Below, piece by piece: positions 52,610 through 61,248 of a stretch of DNA of 64,000 nucleotides; position 1 is the first letter of the stretch; each line of letters opens with the position of its first letter. The notes under the pieces are model-generated. The model searched no databases, was not told the origin of the DNA, and was given only the letters and a program-made list of their open reading frames with translations. Source of the stretch: an uncultured Pontibacter sp. (GTDB taxonomy: Bacteria > Bacteroidota > Bacteroidia > Cytophagales > Hymenobacteraceae); the NCBI RefSeq assembly GCF_947499215.1, contig NZ_CANMNI010000001.1, forward strand, positions 248,001-312,000. The letters are read 5' to 3'. Made by a program: the position numbers and the translations under genes.

Positions 52610-53746
52610 TTATACAGCTGCTTTTAAATACAATATGAATTTAGAGCCGTCTCCTTCGTTGCTCTCCACTTCTATCCTGCCGCCGGCATTCTCCACGATG
52701 CGTTTTACCATGTATAATCCCACGCCGGTACCTTGCACGTGGTCGTGAAAACGTTTAAACATCGTAAACAGTTGTTGATGGTGACGCTTGTGTATACCCA
52801 GTCCGTTGTCCTGCACACTGAGGCGCACATAGGGCTCCTCTAAGCGGGTGTGAATATTGATCACGAGGTCTCGATCCGGAGACCTGTATTTCAAGGAGTT
52901 ACTGATCAGGTTAAACAATACGCTCCGGAAGTTCTTCTTCGAAAACTTAAGCTGGTGCACCTCAAAATGGGTCTCAATAAAAATCCCATTTTCTTTTGTC
53001 GGGTAGCCCATATCCGCCAGTATGTCCTCATACACCTCCTGCACATTGATGATCTCATCAGACGCGCTCTCACTAAGATTTTTCTGCAGCCTGCTGATCT
53101 CCGTCAGATCCTCGATGGTGTGCTTAAACCTATCGACCGAGGACTCCACCCGTTGCAGGATTTCTTCCGTCTCCTCGTTCATGCAGCTCATTTCGGACAA
53201 TTCTTCTTTCAGATAACCGATAAGGCCTTCGATGTTGGTGATCGGGGAGCGCAAGTCGTGCGAGGCGGTATAGATGAAGTTGTCGAGGTCTGAGTTAATG
53301 CGCTGGAGCTCGGTATTTTTGTGCTCCAGTGCGCTCTGCTGCCGCTCGGCCAATTTATCTTGCAGTTCTTTCTGCTTGGTTATGTCGCCGGTTACTTTGG
53401 TAAAGCCCACGTGCTCCCCAGCATCTGAGAAGATCGGCGTAAGCACAACGCTCGCCCAGAAAAGCGAGCCGTCCTTGCGCCTCCGCCAGTCCTCATTCTC
53501 GAAAATACCCTTTTCTAGCGCTATCGCCAGTTCTTCCTCTGGTTTGCCGGCCTGTTGGTACTCATCCGGGTGCAGAATGCCATAAAACTGCCCGATAATC
53601 TCCTCTTCGGTGTAGCCTTTCACGCGTTCGGCCCCTTCATTCCAGCTTGTAATAATACCATTTTTATCGGTAGTAAAAATAGCATAGCCCTTGATCTGGT
53701 TGATAAAAAGTATGCTAAGCTTTTCAGGTGAATTCAGTGGGTCCAT
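52610..53746 (-). CDS. PAS-domain sensor histidine kinase, cytoplasmic
   Basis: Protein of 378 residues without membrane helices. A PAS domain with PAC motif (about 12-130; SWNEGAERVKGYTEEEIIG and WRRKDGSLFWASVV), a coiled coil, H box NFIYTASHDLRSPITNI with histidine near 165, and a full ATPase domain (N box LFNLISNSLKYR, GLGIHKRH, GTGVGLYMVKRI). It should sense an intracellular ligand or redox signal and phosphorylate the adjacent regulator. Confidence 0.92.
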   Translation of the reverse strand: MDPLNSPEKLSILFINQIKGYAIFTTDKNGIITSWNEGAERVKGYTEEEIIGQFYGILHPDEYQQAGKPEEELAIALEKGIFENEDWRRRKDGSLFWASVVLTPIFSDAGEHVGFTKVTGDITKQKELQDKLAERQQSALEHKNTELQRINSDLDNFIYTASHDLRSPITNIEGLIGYLKEELSEMSCMNEETEEILQRVESSVDRFKHTIEDLTEISRLQKNLSESASDEIINVQEVYEDILADMGYPTKENGIFIETHFEVHQLKFSKKNFRSVLFNLISNSLKYRSPDRDLVINIHTRLEEPYVRLSVQDNGLGIHKRHHQQLFTMFKRFHDHVQGTGVGLYMVKRIVENAGGRIEVESNEGDGSKFILYLKAAV

Positions 53747-53956
53747 AGTTCATTAAAGCGCGGTCGTATACCTTTTACTATAATTCAGGCAAGATGTTAC
53801 CACATCCACAGCATTCGCATGTGCCCTGCTGTCCTATCTTCTCACCGCTGCTATACTTGCGCTATATTCCGATCATGCAAAATCTGCAAGAACAAACTAT
53901 CACAATACAATATTTTCTATATATTAGTAAATAAATTTAACTAAAATCTTTCAGTT

Positions 53957-54607
53957 ATGAAACGCAGACTACAGATCAGCGGCCGAGGCAAGCTCTCCAT
54001 CGCTCCCGATATAGTTATACTCGCCTTCAGTGCCTCTGCGCATGACTGGGAGTACGAAAAAACCGTCAACGCTCTCAACACGAAGGTAGAAGAGCTCCGC
54101 AGCATCATTGAAAAAGAAGGCATCGAGCGGAAGAGCCTCAAAACAAAAGATTTTGGGATACACAAGGAAACGACTTGGAACCGCAAGACCGAAAAGTCGG
54201 AGTTCAACGGCTTCAAGGCTTCGCACAGCTTGGAGCTGGAATTGCCGCTTGAGAAAGGCATCATCAACAGCCTGCTGGCCCAGATCGCCAAAAAGTTAGA
54301 CAACCTCGACTTCAGCATTTCCTTCGGGGTGAAGGAGGCCGCCGAACACCAGCAGCAGCTTATTTTGCAGGCCATCGCCAGAGCAAAAGAAAACGCCGCC
54401 CTTATTGCCGAGGCCACAGGCGTAGAGTTGCGCGAGATCCTCGAAATCGACTACTCTTACCGTGAGCTCACCATCCGCTCCCAGCGCCACGACTACGAGG
54501 TATATGAAAGCAACATGCTCATGGAAGCCTCCTCTCCCGCCCCGGACTTTGAGCCTGATGATATTGATGTGACCGAGACCGTCACCATTACGTGGCGGAT
54601 CGGATAA
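53957..54607 (+). CDS. SIMPL (DUF541) domain protein
   Basis: Protein of 216 residues. It begins RRLQISGRGKLSIAPDIVIL, the family's start, and LKTKDFGIHKETTWNRKTEKSEFNGFKASHSLEL (cited by ends) plus QAIARAKENAALIAEATGVELREI are typical SIMPL blocks. No signal peptide, unlike many periplasmic members. Function unknown; homologues are linked to oxidative stress or membrane. It stops 12 bp from the converging oxidoreductase gene. Confidence 0.88.
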   Translation: MKRRLQISGRGKLSIAPDIVILAFSASAHDWEYEKTVNALNTKVEELRSIIEKEGIERKSLKTKDFGIHKETTWNRKTEKSEFNGFKASHSLELELPLEKGIINSLLAQIAKKLDNLDFSISFGVKEAAEHQQQLILQAIARAKENAALIAEATGVELREILEIDYSYRELTIRSQRHDYEVYESNMLMEASSPAPDFEPDDIDVTETVTITWRIG

Positions 54608-54619
54608 ATAAACTCCCGC

Positions 54620-55288
54620 TTACCGCTGGAGGTGTTCTCTCTCGGCCAAGTTAAATACTTGGTTTAAGGTATAGGTATGCACGCCCGGCTCAGCCGCTAT
54701 ACCTGCGTTGATCATAGCCTGCGCCACTACCTTGTCTTCGTAAGGCTTGTACTTGCCGGCTATACCTACTTTGTCCAAGAAGTGCATCACCTTATAGGCG
54801 GCTTCTTCTCCGAAGCGCTCCTCTTTCCGGTCGCCGTGCAGCAGACCGGGCTGAATGATGCTGATACTTTTGAAGTCTAGCTTTTTCACAGCCTCCTCCA
54901 GCGCGCCTTTCATACGGGAGTAGAAGATCAGAGAATCCGGGCTGGCACCTGAAGAGGAAACGAGCACGTAGGAAGGTATACCGTTTTGAGCGGCCGCCTC
55001 TGCGAACTTGTACTGGTAGTGGTAGTCGACCTTGTACTGCTCATTATGCCCACCCGCCTGTTTCAAGGTAGTGCCCAGCGTTGAGAAAAACACGTCCCCT
55101 TTCACCAAGTGTTGCCAGTCTTCCGGCTTGTCAAAATTAATGAGATGCTCTTCCAGTTTGGTGTCGGCTATACCTAAGGAGCTGCGTCCGAACACGATCA
55201 CTTTGCTGAACCGGTTATCTGCCAGTAGCTGCTTTACCAGTTGTGTTCCCACCAAGCCGGTGGCGCCTATAACGAGTGCTGTTTTCAT
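54620..55288 (-). CDS. NAD(P)-binding oxidoreductase, HTATIP2-like
   Basis: Protein of 222 residues, atypical SDR: dinucleotide loop GATGLVGTQL at 8-17, then FFSTLGTTLKQAGG, VLVSSSGASPDSLIFYSRMKG (Y and K in YSRMKG correspond to the YxxxK) and IIQPGLLHGDRKE. It resembles the HTATIP2/YraR group, whose substrates are not established. It lies 51 bp downstream of the next SDR gene on the same strand. Confidence 0.88.
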   Translation of the reverse strand: MKTALVIGATGLVGTQLVKQLLADNRFSKVIVFGRSSLGIADTKLEEHLINFDKPEDWQHLVKGDVFFSTLGTTLKQAGGHNEQYKVDYHYQYKFAEAAAQNGIPSYVLVSSSGASPDSLIFYSRMKGALEEAVKKLDFKSISIIQPGLLHGDRKEERFGEEAAYKVMHFLDKVGIAGKYKPYEDKVVAQAMINAGIAAEPGVHTYTLNQVFNLAEREHLQR

Positions 55289-55339
55289 AGTATGGTTTGT
55301 TTATCTGTTCGTGTTATAGTTCTATACCTGCTAAACCCA

Positions 55340-56170
55340 CTATTGTTTAACGACCCCGGTCAGCTGTTCAGATGCCTCCCAGAGTTTTGCGGCAACTTCC
55401 GGGCTTGCCTGCTGATTCTTGCGGCCGGGTCTGCGTTTGTAATAATACTCCCCATCCTGCCAGTCTTTGCCCGGCACCGTGCTGATGAGCCAGAGCAGGG
55501 TATCGGCACCTTTTTCGGGCGAGATCATAAAGAAGCGTCCCAAGAGTCCCTCATATAGCCACCTGATAAAGCCACTCCCTTCCCGCGCAAAACCTGTTTC
55601 TACCACACCCGGATGGAAGGAGGCCGCCCACACGCCTTTGAAGCGCGTACTGATCTCTTGGGCATGCAGGATGTTCATGAGCTTGGCTGCGCCATAAGCC
55701 CGCATCGCTTTATAGTTCTTTTCATTTTCGAGATCGCTGAAATCAATACGGCCCATCAAATTGGCCGCACTGGAGGTGTTGATCACGATCGCCTTAGAGG
55801 CTTCCAACCGCTCCTGCAGCAGGAGCGTCAGCAGGAAGCCCGACAGGTGATTGACCTGCAGCGTCATCTCGTGGCCGTCTTCGGTCAGGCGCCTATCCGC
55901 AATAATGCCGCCTACATTGTTGACCAGAACATCGATACGGGGATATTTCTCCAGCAGGTTCTGGGCAAAAGCACGCACGTCCGTAAAACGAGTGTAGTCC
56001 ACCAGATAGTAATCGCAGCCAATCTCCTCAGCTAGTTTTTTGGTTTCGCTGGAGCGGCCTGTAATTACAACCTGTGCTCCCTTTTGGCGCAGTGCCCGGG
56101 CGGCGGCCGCGCCTATACCGGAACTACCGCCCGTGATGATGATGGTTTCGCCGCTGAGGTCTGTCGTCAT
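55340..56170 (-). CDS. Short-chain dehydrogenase/reductase, RDH/WW-oxidoreductase-like
   Basis: Protein of 276 residues. TGGSSGIGAAAARAL (13-27) binds NADP, NNVGG is the NNAG equivalent, INTSSAANLMG and YGAAKLMN provide the catalytic Ser and YxxxK. HPGVVETGFAREG follows as in retinol-dehydrogenase-like SDRs. Substrate unknown. Upstream of and cotranscribed with the HTATIP2-like gene, judging by a 51-bp gap on the same strand. Confidence 0.92.
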   Translation of the reverse strand: MTTDLSGETIIITGGSSGIGAAAARALRQKGAQVVITGRSSETKKLAEEIGCDYYLVDYTRFTDVRAFAQNLLEKYPRIDVLVNNVGGIIADRRLTEDGHEMTLQVNHLSGFLLTLLLQERLEASKAIVINTSSAANLMGRIDFSDLENEKNYKAMRAYGAAKLMNILHAQEISTRFKGVWAASFHPGVVETGFAREGSGFIRWLYEGLLGRFFMISPEKGADTLLWLISTVPGKDWQDGEYYYKRRPGRKNQQASPEVAAKLWEASEQLTGVVKQ

Positions 56171-56438
56171 GTTCTCTTTTTTGTCTTACACCGAATCAGG
56201 TATAGCTGTCAGCTTTGAGTAACGGAAAAAGAGGCTTTCCGGATGATTAAGATAAAACCATTCCTCATGCGCAGCATTCTTCATGGATCACTCTGATTAA
56301 ACAAACACTACAAGCAAGCGTACCTTCAGAGGAAGAAATGAACCATCTGATTATAAGGCAATTAAAAACGATAGATCTAGGTAAACACGCTGCACTATGA
56401 ACCTTACTTTTCGTCATCTTTTTTTTGTAAATAGTGAG

Positions 56439-57776
56439 ATGTTTCCGCAGGAGAAGCGGCAAGTGCACGAAACGCATCATCAGAAAGTAAGCTGGGTATA
56501 TTATTGTACCATTGTACTGGGGCTTTGGCTGATCGCCAACCCGCCCACATTTGGCTATAAGGTACCAGCCATGGTCTGGAGCGATATCCTAACCGGTCTG
56601 CTGCTTATCTTGCTGAGTTATTTTGCATTGAAGCCCTATAAACTGTGGGCGCAGTGGTTCATTGTCTTTTTAGGCGTGTGGCTTTTTATCGCCCCCATGG
56701 TCTTTTGGGCGGAGGAGGGTGCCGGGTTCCTAAACTCTTACATCGTAGGTATCCTAGTGGTGGCCTTCGGTATCATCATACCCCGACAGCCCGGTATAAA
56801 ACTGTTCGCACAACCGGGGCCTAACGTCCCGCCGGGCTGGACTTACAATCCTTCCTCTTGGAACCAGCGTGTACCGGTAATCTTCTTGGCGTGGGTAGGT
56901 TTCTTTATAGCCCGCTACATGGGAGCCTTTCAAATGGAGTACATCGATACCATGTGGGACCCTTTCTTTGGAGACGGCACCCGAAAGGTACTCACTTCAG
57001 ACGTTTCCAAATCTTTCCCGGTTTCGGATGCCGTCTTGGGTGCGTTTTCCTACATCATGGATGTTCTGTTTGGCTATGCTGGGGGCACGCACCGCTGGCG
57101 AACCATGCCGTGGGTGGTCATTATTTTCGGCATCATGATCGTGCCGCTGGGTGTGGTGAGCATTACCCTGATCATCCTGCAGCCGGTTTCGGTAGGGTAC
57201 TGGTGCAGCCTGTGTCTGGCAAGCGCCCTGATCTCCCTGACCATGATCCCATTTGCGGTGGACGAGGTACTGGCAACCCTGCAACTGATGCGTTACGAGA
57301 AAAAGGTTCGCAACACCTCCTACTGGACATCCCTTTGGTTCGGGGGCACCATGGATGGCGGCAGCATAGAAGAAAAGAAGAACCTGGAAACACTGTTGGA
57401 GCTCACCTTCCGGGAATCTACCAAGGACTTTATAAGCAGACCTTGGAATCTTTTCCTCATCATGGCGCTGGGTGCTTGGACGATGTTGTCACCTTCTGTT
57501 TTGGGCTACAGCGGCACGCTGGCCGATAGCAGCCACATTGCAGGTGCGCTGATCATTACCTTTGCTGTTATCTCGATGTCAGAAGTGTGCCGACCGCTGC
57601 GGTTCATCCTCATACCCCTTGGGCTTTGGCTCATCGCGGCCATTTGGGTGCTCGGAACAGAGCAGGACGCTGCGATGTGGAACGGCATCATAAGCGGCAT
57701 CATGCTGGTTGCGCTTGCTATACCAAAGGGAAAGGTGGTGGATAGAAGAGGAAGCTTTGACAAGTACATTAAGTAA
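56439..57776 (+). CDS. SPW-repeat / vitamin K epoxide reductase-like membrane protein
   Basis: Protein of 445 residues from the ATG at 56439 (MFPQEKRQV); an ATG at 56397 would add 14 residues. Two SPW units (WLIANPPTFGYK..WSDILTGLLLILLSY and WTMLSPSVLGYSGTLADSSHIAGALI, cited by ends) flank a central VKOR-like domain with GYWCSLCLASALI, whose CxxC is the redox centre. About eleven helices in all. VKOR proteins reoxidise disulfide-forming partners through quinone; here the partner is not evident. It is followed by a TspO-type gene 67 bp downstream. Confidence 0.83.
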   Translation: MFPQEKRQVHETHHQKVSWVYYCTIVLGLWLIANPPTFGYKVPAMVWSDILTGLLLILLSYFALKPYKLWAQWFIVFLGVWLFIAPMVFWAEEGAGFLNSYIVGILVVAFGIIIPRQPGIKLFAQPGPNVPPGWTYNPSSWNQRVPVIFLAWVGFFIARYMGAFQMEYIDTMWDPFFGDGTRKVLTSDVSKSFPVSDAVLGAFSYIMDVLFGYAGGTHRWRTMPWVVIIFGIMIVPLGVVSITLIILQPVSVGYWCSLCLASALISLTMIPFAVDEVLATLQLMRYEKKVRNTSYWTSLWFGGTMDGGSIEEKKNLETLLELTFRESTKDFISRPWNLFLIMALGAWTMLSPSVLGYSGTLADSSHIAGALIITFAVISMSEVCRPLRFILIPLGLWLIAAIWVLGTEQDAAMWNGIISGIMLVALAIPKGKVVDRRGSFDKYIK

Positions 57777-57843
57777 GTAGATCTTGGTTGACTGGCAGTC
57801 ATTTGCGTAGACAGAAAATCCCAATGAACAGGTCTTCAATATT

Positions 57844-58659
57844 ATGAAAAACATTAAGACGCTCGCCATCCTAAACACCGTGTTTTTCCTGCTGCACCTG
57901 GTGCCCTCGCAGCTCACGCAGCTGGAGCTTTTCAATGACCAAACCATTGGAGAGGTGTCCGCCAAATATCCGGCGCTTTTCACCCCGGCAGGCATCACTT
58001 TTTCTATTTGGGGCCTCATCTATCTAGCGCTGTCAGCCTTCTGCATTTACCACCTCGTCAAAGCTTTTAAGGAACCTGCCTTGCATGAGGCCAATGTGGA
58101 TTTGAAGGGGCTCGGCTTTCTATTCATGCTGAACAACCTAGCCACCGGTGCTTGGACCATCGCCTGGGTAAGCGAGAGGCTGGTACTCTCGGTAGTGCTT
58201 ATCCTGATTCAGTTAATCACGCTGCTGTGGATACACCTGCGACTGGGCATATTTGACCCCAGCCGCTCTGCCGCTTCCCGCTGGTTTACGCAAGTGCCGC
58301 TTAGCCTATACTTTGGCTGGATCATCATCGCTACGGTCGCCAACATCAGCTCTGCTTTGGTGGGTTTAGGATGGGATGGCTTTGGTCTGAGCGAAAGCCT
58401 TTGGACCACGATCATGATCGTCGCGGCTACCCTCATCGTGGTATTTGTGGTCTATACCCGCACCAACCCTGTTGTGGGATTAGTAGGTATATGGGCGCTC
58501 TACGGCATCATCTTAAAACACAGGGAGCTAGGTATAGCAGAGAGCCCGCAGATCATCACAACCGCTTGGATCTGTTTGGCGGTACTGGGGTTGGTGGTGG
58601 GGCTGGTGTTTTATCTAAATCTCTCCCACTCTGTGATTTCGGAGAAAGGAGAAATCTAA
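57844..58659 (+). CDS. TspO/MBR-like tryptophan-rich membrane protein
   Basis: Protein of 271 residues with about seven hydrophobic segments. FTPAGITFSIWGLIYLALS and later NISSALVGLGWDGFG and WALYGIILKHRELGI are typical of the long TspO/MBR-related tryptophan-rich sensory proteins, which are larger than classical TspO (about 160). TspO binds tetrapyrroles and cholesterol in other taxa; for the long form no function is known. Probably cotranscribed with the SPW-VKOR gene. Confidence 0.85.
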   Translation: MKNIKTLAILNTVFFLLHLVPSQLTQLELFNDQTIGEVSAKYPALFTPAGITFSIWGLIYLALSAFCIYHLVKAFKEPALHEANVDLKGLGFLFMLNNLATGAWTIAWVSERLVLSVVLILIQLITLLWIHLRLGIFDPSRSAASRWFTQVPLSLYFGWIIIATVANISSALVGLGWDGFGLSESLWTTIMIVAATLIVVFVVYTRTNPVVGLVGIWALYGIILKHRELGIAESPQIITTAWICLAVLGLVVGLVFYLNLSHSVISEKGEI

Positions 58660-58713
58660 AGTTTTTCATGCTCTAGCGCTTTCCTTGCATGCTATTATTT
58701 ATACCTTATACCC

Positions 58714-58967
58714 CTTCCAATGGCATGGCCGTTACATTCTCGAAAACTATCCCCTTGAGGACAACCTAAAGCGGGAGCTTTAGAGTTGCGAGCAACGCTC
58801 AATAGGGGTGTAGATTCGGAGTTAAATTACCAATAAGTGGCAAATTTTAAATTCACCCACAACTGTAAACACCCTTCTGAGAGCTATGCTCGCAAGTTTC
58901 GAACTCCCGTTCTCACTTGTCCTCAAGGGGATAATTCGTAAGAATGATACTGCCCTACTTCCAATGG
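58714..58967. mobile_element. MITE-like inverted-repeat element with 10-bp direct repeat
   Basis: In the 319-bp gap 58660-58978, a 234-bp element (58724-58957) has imperfect inverted termini of about 90 bases. Perfectly matched are TATCCCCTTGAGGACAA (58748-58764 with 58917-58933), CGGGAG (58772-58777 with 58904-58909), TTGCGAGC (58786-58793 with 58888-58895) and GGGTGT (58806-58811 with 58869-58874). CTTCCAATGG is repeated directly at both ends (58714-58723 and 58958-58967), as expected for a target duplication. It encodes no protein. A REP/BIME-type repeat is the alternative. Confidence 0.65.
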
Positions 58968-58978
58968 GGGTGTTCTAG

Positions 58979-59497
58979 CTATACCTTTGCTGGGTGTGTT
59001 TCCAAATATGCCGAGGTGAAAGGATGTTCTTTCGCTACCCCCTCCCCCATGATGTGCATCACAGTCCAGCCCCTTTCTTTGAGATAGTCCGAGATAATGG
59101 CGCGATGACACCGCCACCACACGGCTTCGGAACACATGTAGGCAGTTCTCTTTTGGTTGGCGACTTCTGTCAACTTCACTATAGCCTCTTCGAACTCCTT
59201 GGTTTCAGCGTAATCGGCATAGCCGCGGAAGGACTCGCTCCTCCAGACGGTGTGGGGCGAGTCAGGCCGAGGTTTTCTGCGGCCACCTAGCTCCTGTTCG
59301 GGCATATAACTGATTCCGGCTTCGGGCAGGTAAGTCTCCAAGGCTGACACGTTGAAGTGAGGGTACTTTTTAGAGCCAGGATAGCGGCGCACATCCGCCA
59401 GCACCTCAATCTGAAATGACTGCAGGACTGCCACAAATTCCTCCGGGCTTCTGGTAGAGTGACCGAATGTCCATATGGTGTTGTTCGTTGCTGACAT
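58979..59497 (-). CDS. DUF488 family protein
   Basis: Protein of 172 residues from the ATG at 59497 (MSATNNTIW). IWTFGHSTRSPEEFVAVL, LADVRRYPGSKKYPHFN and the late MCSEAVWWRCHRAIISDYL (with C and H as in the family's conserved CxE..CHR motif) are typical of DUF488. Its function is unknown; some members sit with DNA-modification or stress genes. The frame is open 97 codons further upstream, but that stretch has no start with family similarity and covers AGGTATA-rich intergenic DNA. Confidence 0.88.
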   Translation of the reverse strand: MSATNNTIWTFGHSTRSPEEFVAVLQSFQIEVLADVRRYPGSKKYPHFNVSALETYLPEAGISYMPEQELGGRRKPRPDSPHTVWRSESFRGYADYAETKEFEEAIVKLTEVANQKRTAYMCSEAVWWRCHRAIISDYLKERGWTVMHIMGEGVAKEHPFTSAYLETHPAKV

Positions 59498-59727
59498 TAT
59501 AATTTCTTTTTGATGTTGCGGTACAGGTATAGGCTGTATACCTATACGTTGTCTTCCACTTCTACAGGCAAAAGTTGAGGCAGGGTATGCGTTGTATACC
59601 TGTCTATACTTTTTAAGAGCGGACCCGTTAAACAAATGACATTTGCAGGTAGTAAGATTACCTGTTGGGCCTGCACTGGCAACAAAGCACAGGCAACACT
59701 TGATACATTTTAATCTAATTAAAACAA

Positions 59728-60387
59728 ATGGAAGAGCAACAAAACAGCGGTCGTGAACATACCAGCTTTCTGATTTTCTCCGCCTCACTCCGGAGCGGTT
59801 CGCTCAACACCAAGCTGGCAAAATTAGCGGCAAAGGTTATTGAGAAACATGGCGGCACCGTGGACTTTGCCGACATGGCGGACTTCGATTGCCCCACCTT
59901 TAACCAAGATTTGGAAGTAGACAATTTTCACCCCAAAGGAGCCGAAGCGTTTCGGGAGCGCATTCTGGCAAATGACGCCATGATCATTTCATCGCCGGAG
60001 TACAACGGCTCCATGCCCGGCAATCTGAAGAACATCATCGACTGGACCTCCCGATTCCGTCCACAGCCATTCCACCAGCACCATGCCCTGCTCATGTCAG
60101 CCTCTCCATCCATGGCGGGTGGCAACCGGGGATTATGGGCTTTGCGGGTTCCTTTTGAGCACCTCGGCACCCGGGTGTATCCGGATATGTTCTCGCTGGC
60201 TACGGCGCACGAAGCATTTGATGAAGATGGCAGCCTGAAAGATAAGACGCTTGCTAAAAGGTTTGAAGACAACTTGGTGGCGTTTATGAACCTAGTGGAA
60301 GCCTCCAAGCACTATCCGTGCATCAGGAAAGCTTGGGTAGAGTTCTTGGGAGAGAAACCGGCTAAGGAAACAGAGCGAGTGGAATAA
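59728..60387 (+). CDS. NADPH-dependent FMN reductase family protein
   Basis: Protein of 219 residues, flavodoxin-like fold. SASLRSGSLNTKLAKLA (about 21-37) binds the FMN phosphate, SSPEYNGSMPGNLKNIIDW (about 91-109) the isoalloxazine, and MSASPSMAGGNRGLWALR follows. Likely a quinone or chromate-type reductase that uses NAD(P)H. It lies 94 bp before a Crp/Fnr gene in the same direction. Confidence 0.9.
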   Translation: MEEQQNSGREHTSFLIFSASLRSGSLNTKLAKLAAKVIEKHGGTVDFADMADFDCPTFNQDLEVDNFHPKGAEAFRERILANDAMIISSPEYNGSMPGNLKNIIDWTSRFRPQPFHQHHALLMSASPSMAGGNRGLWALRVPFEHLGTRVYPDMFSLATAHEAFDEDGSLKDKTLAKRFEDNLVAFMNLVEASKHYPCIRKAWVEFLGEKPAKETERVE

Positions 60388-60481
60388 ACCATTAACTTGG
60401 ATGCAGGTATAAGGGCCAGTGTCTATATGTCATCAAAAGCGGCTTTCTCCTCTATTGGAAGCTTTTAAAAATTAAGAGCCA

Positions 60482-61060
60482 ATGTACGATTTATTCTTTC
60501 AGAATCTAAACGATAAAGTCGGGCTTACAGAAGAAGAAGAGGAGCAAATTAAATCCTACCTCACCTTTAAGAAGCTCCGAAAAAAGCAATACATCTTACA
60601 GGAAGGCGATGTGTGCAAAGTAATAGCTTTCGTAGAAAAAGGGGCGCTTCGTTCCTACTCTTTAGATGACAACAGCAATGAACGCATTATACAGTTTGGA
60701 CTGGAGGGCTGGCTGATCTCAGATCTCTATAGTTTCCTGACGGAAGAGCCTGCTACGTATAACATAGATGCGCTGGAGGATTCAGAACTGGTGCTCATCA
60801 GCAAATCGGCTCACGAGAAGCTGTTGCAAACAATGCCTAAGTACGAGACCTTCACCCGACTGAATATTACAGGTGCCTACTTGGCTATGCAACGCCGTCT
60901 GACTTCCATCATGAGTGCCTCCGTGGAGGAGCGCTACCAAGACTTCATCGCCCTCTACCCGCACATTGCCCAGCGCGTTCCTCAGCACATGATCGCCTCT
61001 TATATGGGCCTTACGCCCGAAACTCTCAGCCGCATCAGAAAAAGGATTTCCTCTAAGTAA
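60482..61060 (+). CDS. Crp/Fnr family transcriptional regulator with FNR-like recognition helix
   Basis: Protein of 192 residues: sensor jelly roll (KKQYILQEGDVCKVIAFVEKGALRSY, cited by ends), long dimer helix and a short HTH, MIASYMGLTPETLSRIRKR. The recognition helix ETLSR has the same E-x-x-S-R contacts as FNR, which reads TTGAT half-sites. No N-terminal cysteines, so no FNR-type iron-sulfur cluster. A perfect TTGAT-N4-ATCAA lies 25 bp after its stop, in front of the DOPA-dioxygenase gene. Confidence 0.9.
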   Translation: MYDLFFQNLNDKVGLTEEEEEQIKSYLTFKKLRKKQYILQEGDVCKVIAFVEKGALRSYSLDDNSNERIIQFGLEGWLISDLYSFLTEEPATYNIDALEDSELVLISKSAHEKLLQTMPKYETFTRLNITGAYLAMQRRLTSIMSASVEERYQDFIALYPHIAQRVPQHMIASYMGLTPETLSRIRKRISSK

Positions 61061-61079
61061 TACGCCACACGACTGCTCG

Positions 61080-61106
61080 AAAGCATTGATTCAGATCAAT
61101 GCTTTT
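61080..61106 (+). terminator. Hairpin terminator of the Crp/Fnr gene, containing an FNR box
   Basis: Stem AAAGCATTGAT (61080-61090) with ATCAATGCTTT (61095-61105), TCAG loop and T-run. It reads as a standard terminator, yet its inner 14 bases are a perfect FNR box. Confidence 0.8.
61086..61099. promoter_or_regulatory. FNR-type box TTGAT-N4-ATCAA
   Basis: TTGAT (61086-61090), TCAG, ATCAA (61095-61099): exact FNR consensus, centred 60.5 bp upstream of the last base of the TACCTTTG at 61146-61153, near a class I activator position. A weaker box, TTGAC-CGGA-CGCAA, lies at 61109-61122, about 23 bp further. Confidence 0.6.
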
Positions 61107-61145
61107 TCTTGACCGGACGCAATGCATTCAGGCATGTTGCGGCCG

Positions 61146-61153
61146 TACCTTTG
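61146..61153 (+). promoter_or_regulatory. -7 element before the DOPA-dioxygenase-like gene
   Basis: TACCTTTG matches TAnnTTTG; no TTG at the -33 position. The predicted leader is about 90 bp to the ATG at 61249. Confidence 0.5.
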
Positions 61154-61248
61154 TATTGTCAATAAAGAAAACGCCGTGCAGCCTGTTACTGAATTGGTCA
61201 GTACATCCGGTTTTAACCCAATCGTGGCAGGTGACTTGGCAAGCTGTT

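Noticed and set aside
58724..58957. Integron attC site or CRISPR-like array
   Set aside because: No R'/R'' core sites and only one pair of inverted arms without repeated spacers; the terminal direct repeat fits a transposed element better.
59498..59788. Upstream extension of the DUF488 gene
   Set aside because: Intergenic sequence rich in AGGTATA words; DUF488 homologues start at the ATG at 59497.
61099..61248. Upstream extension of the dioxygenase gene
   Set aside because: It passes over the TACCTTTG promoter word and does not look like protein; the ATG at 61249 starts a normal signal-like segment.
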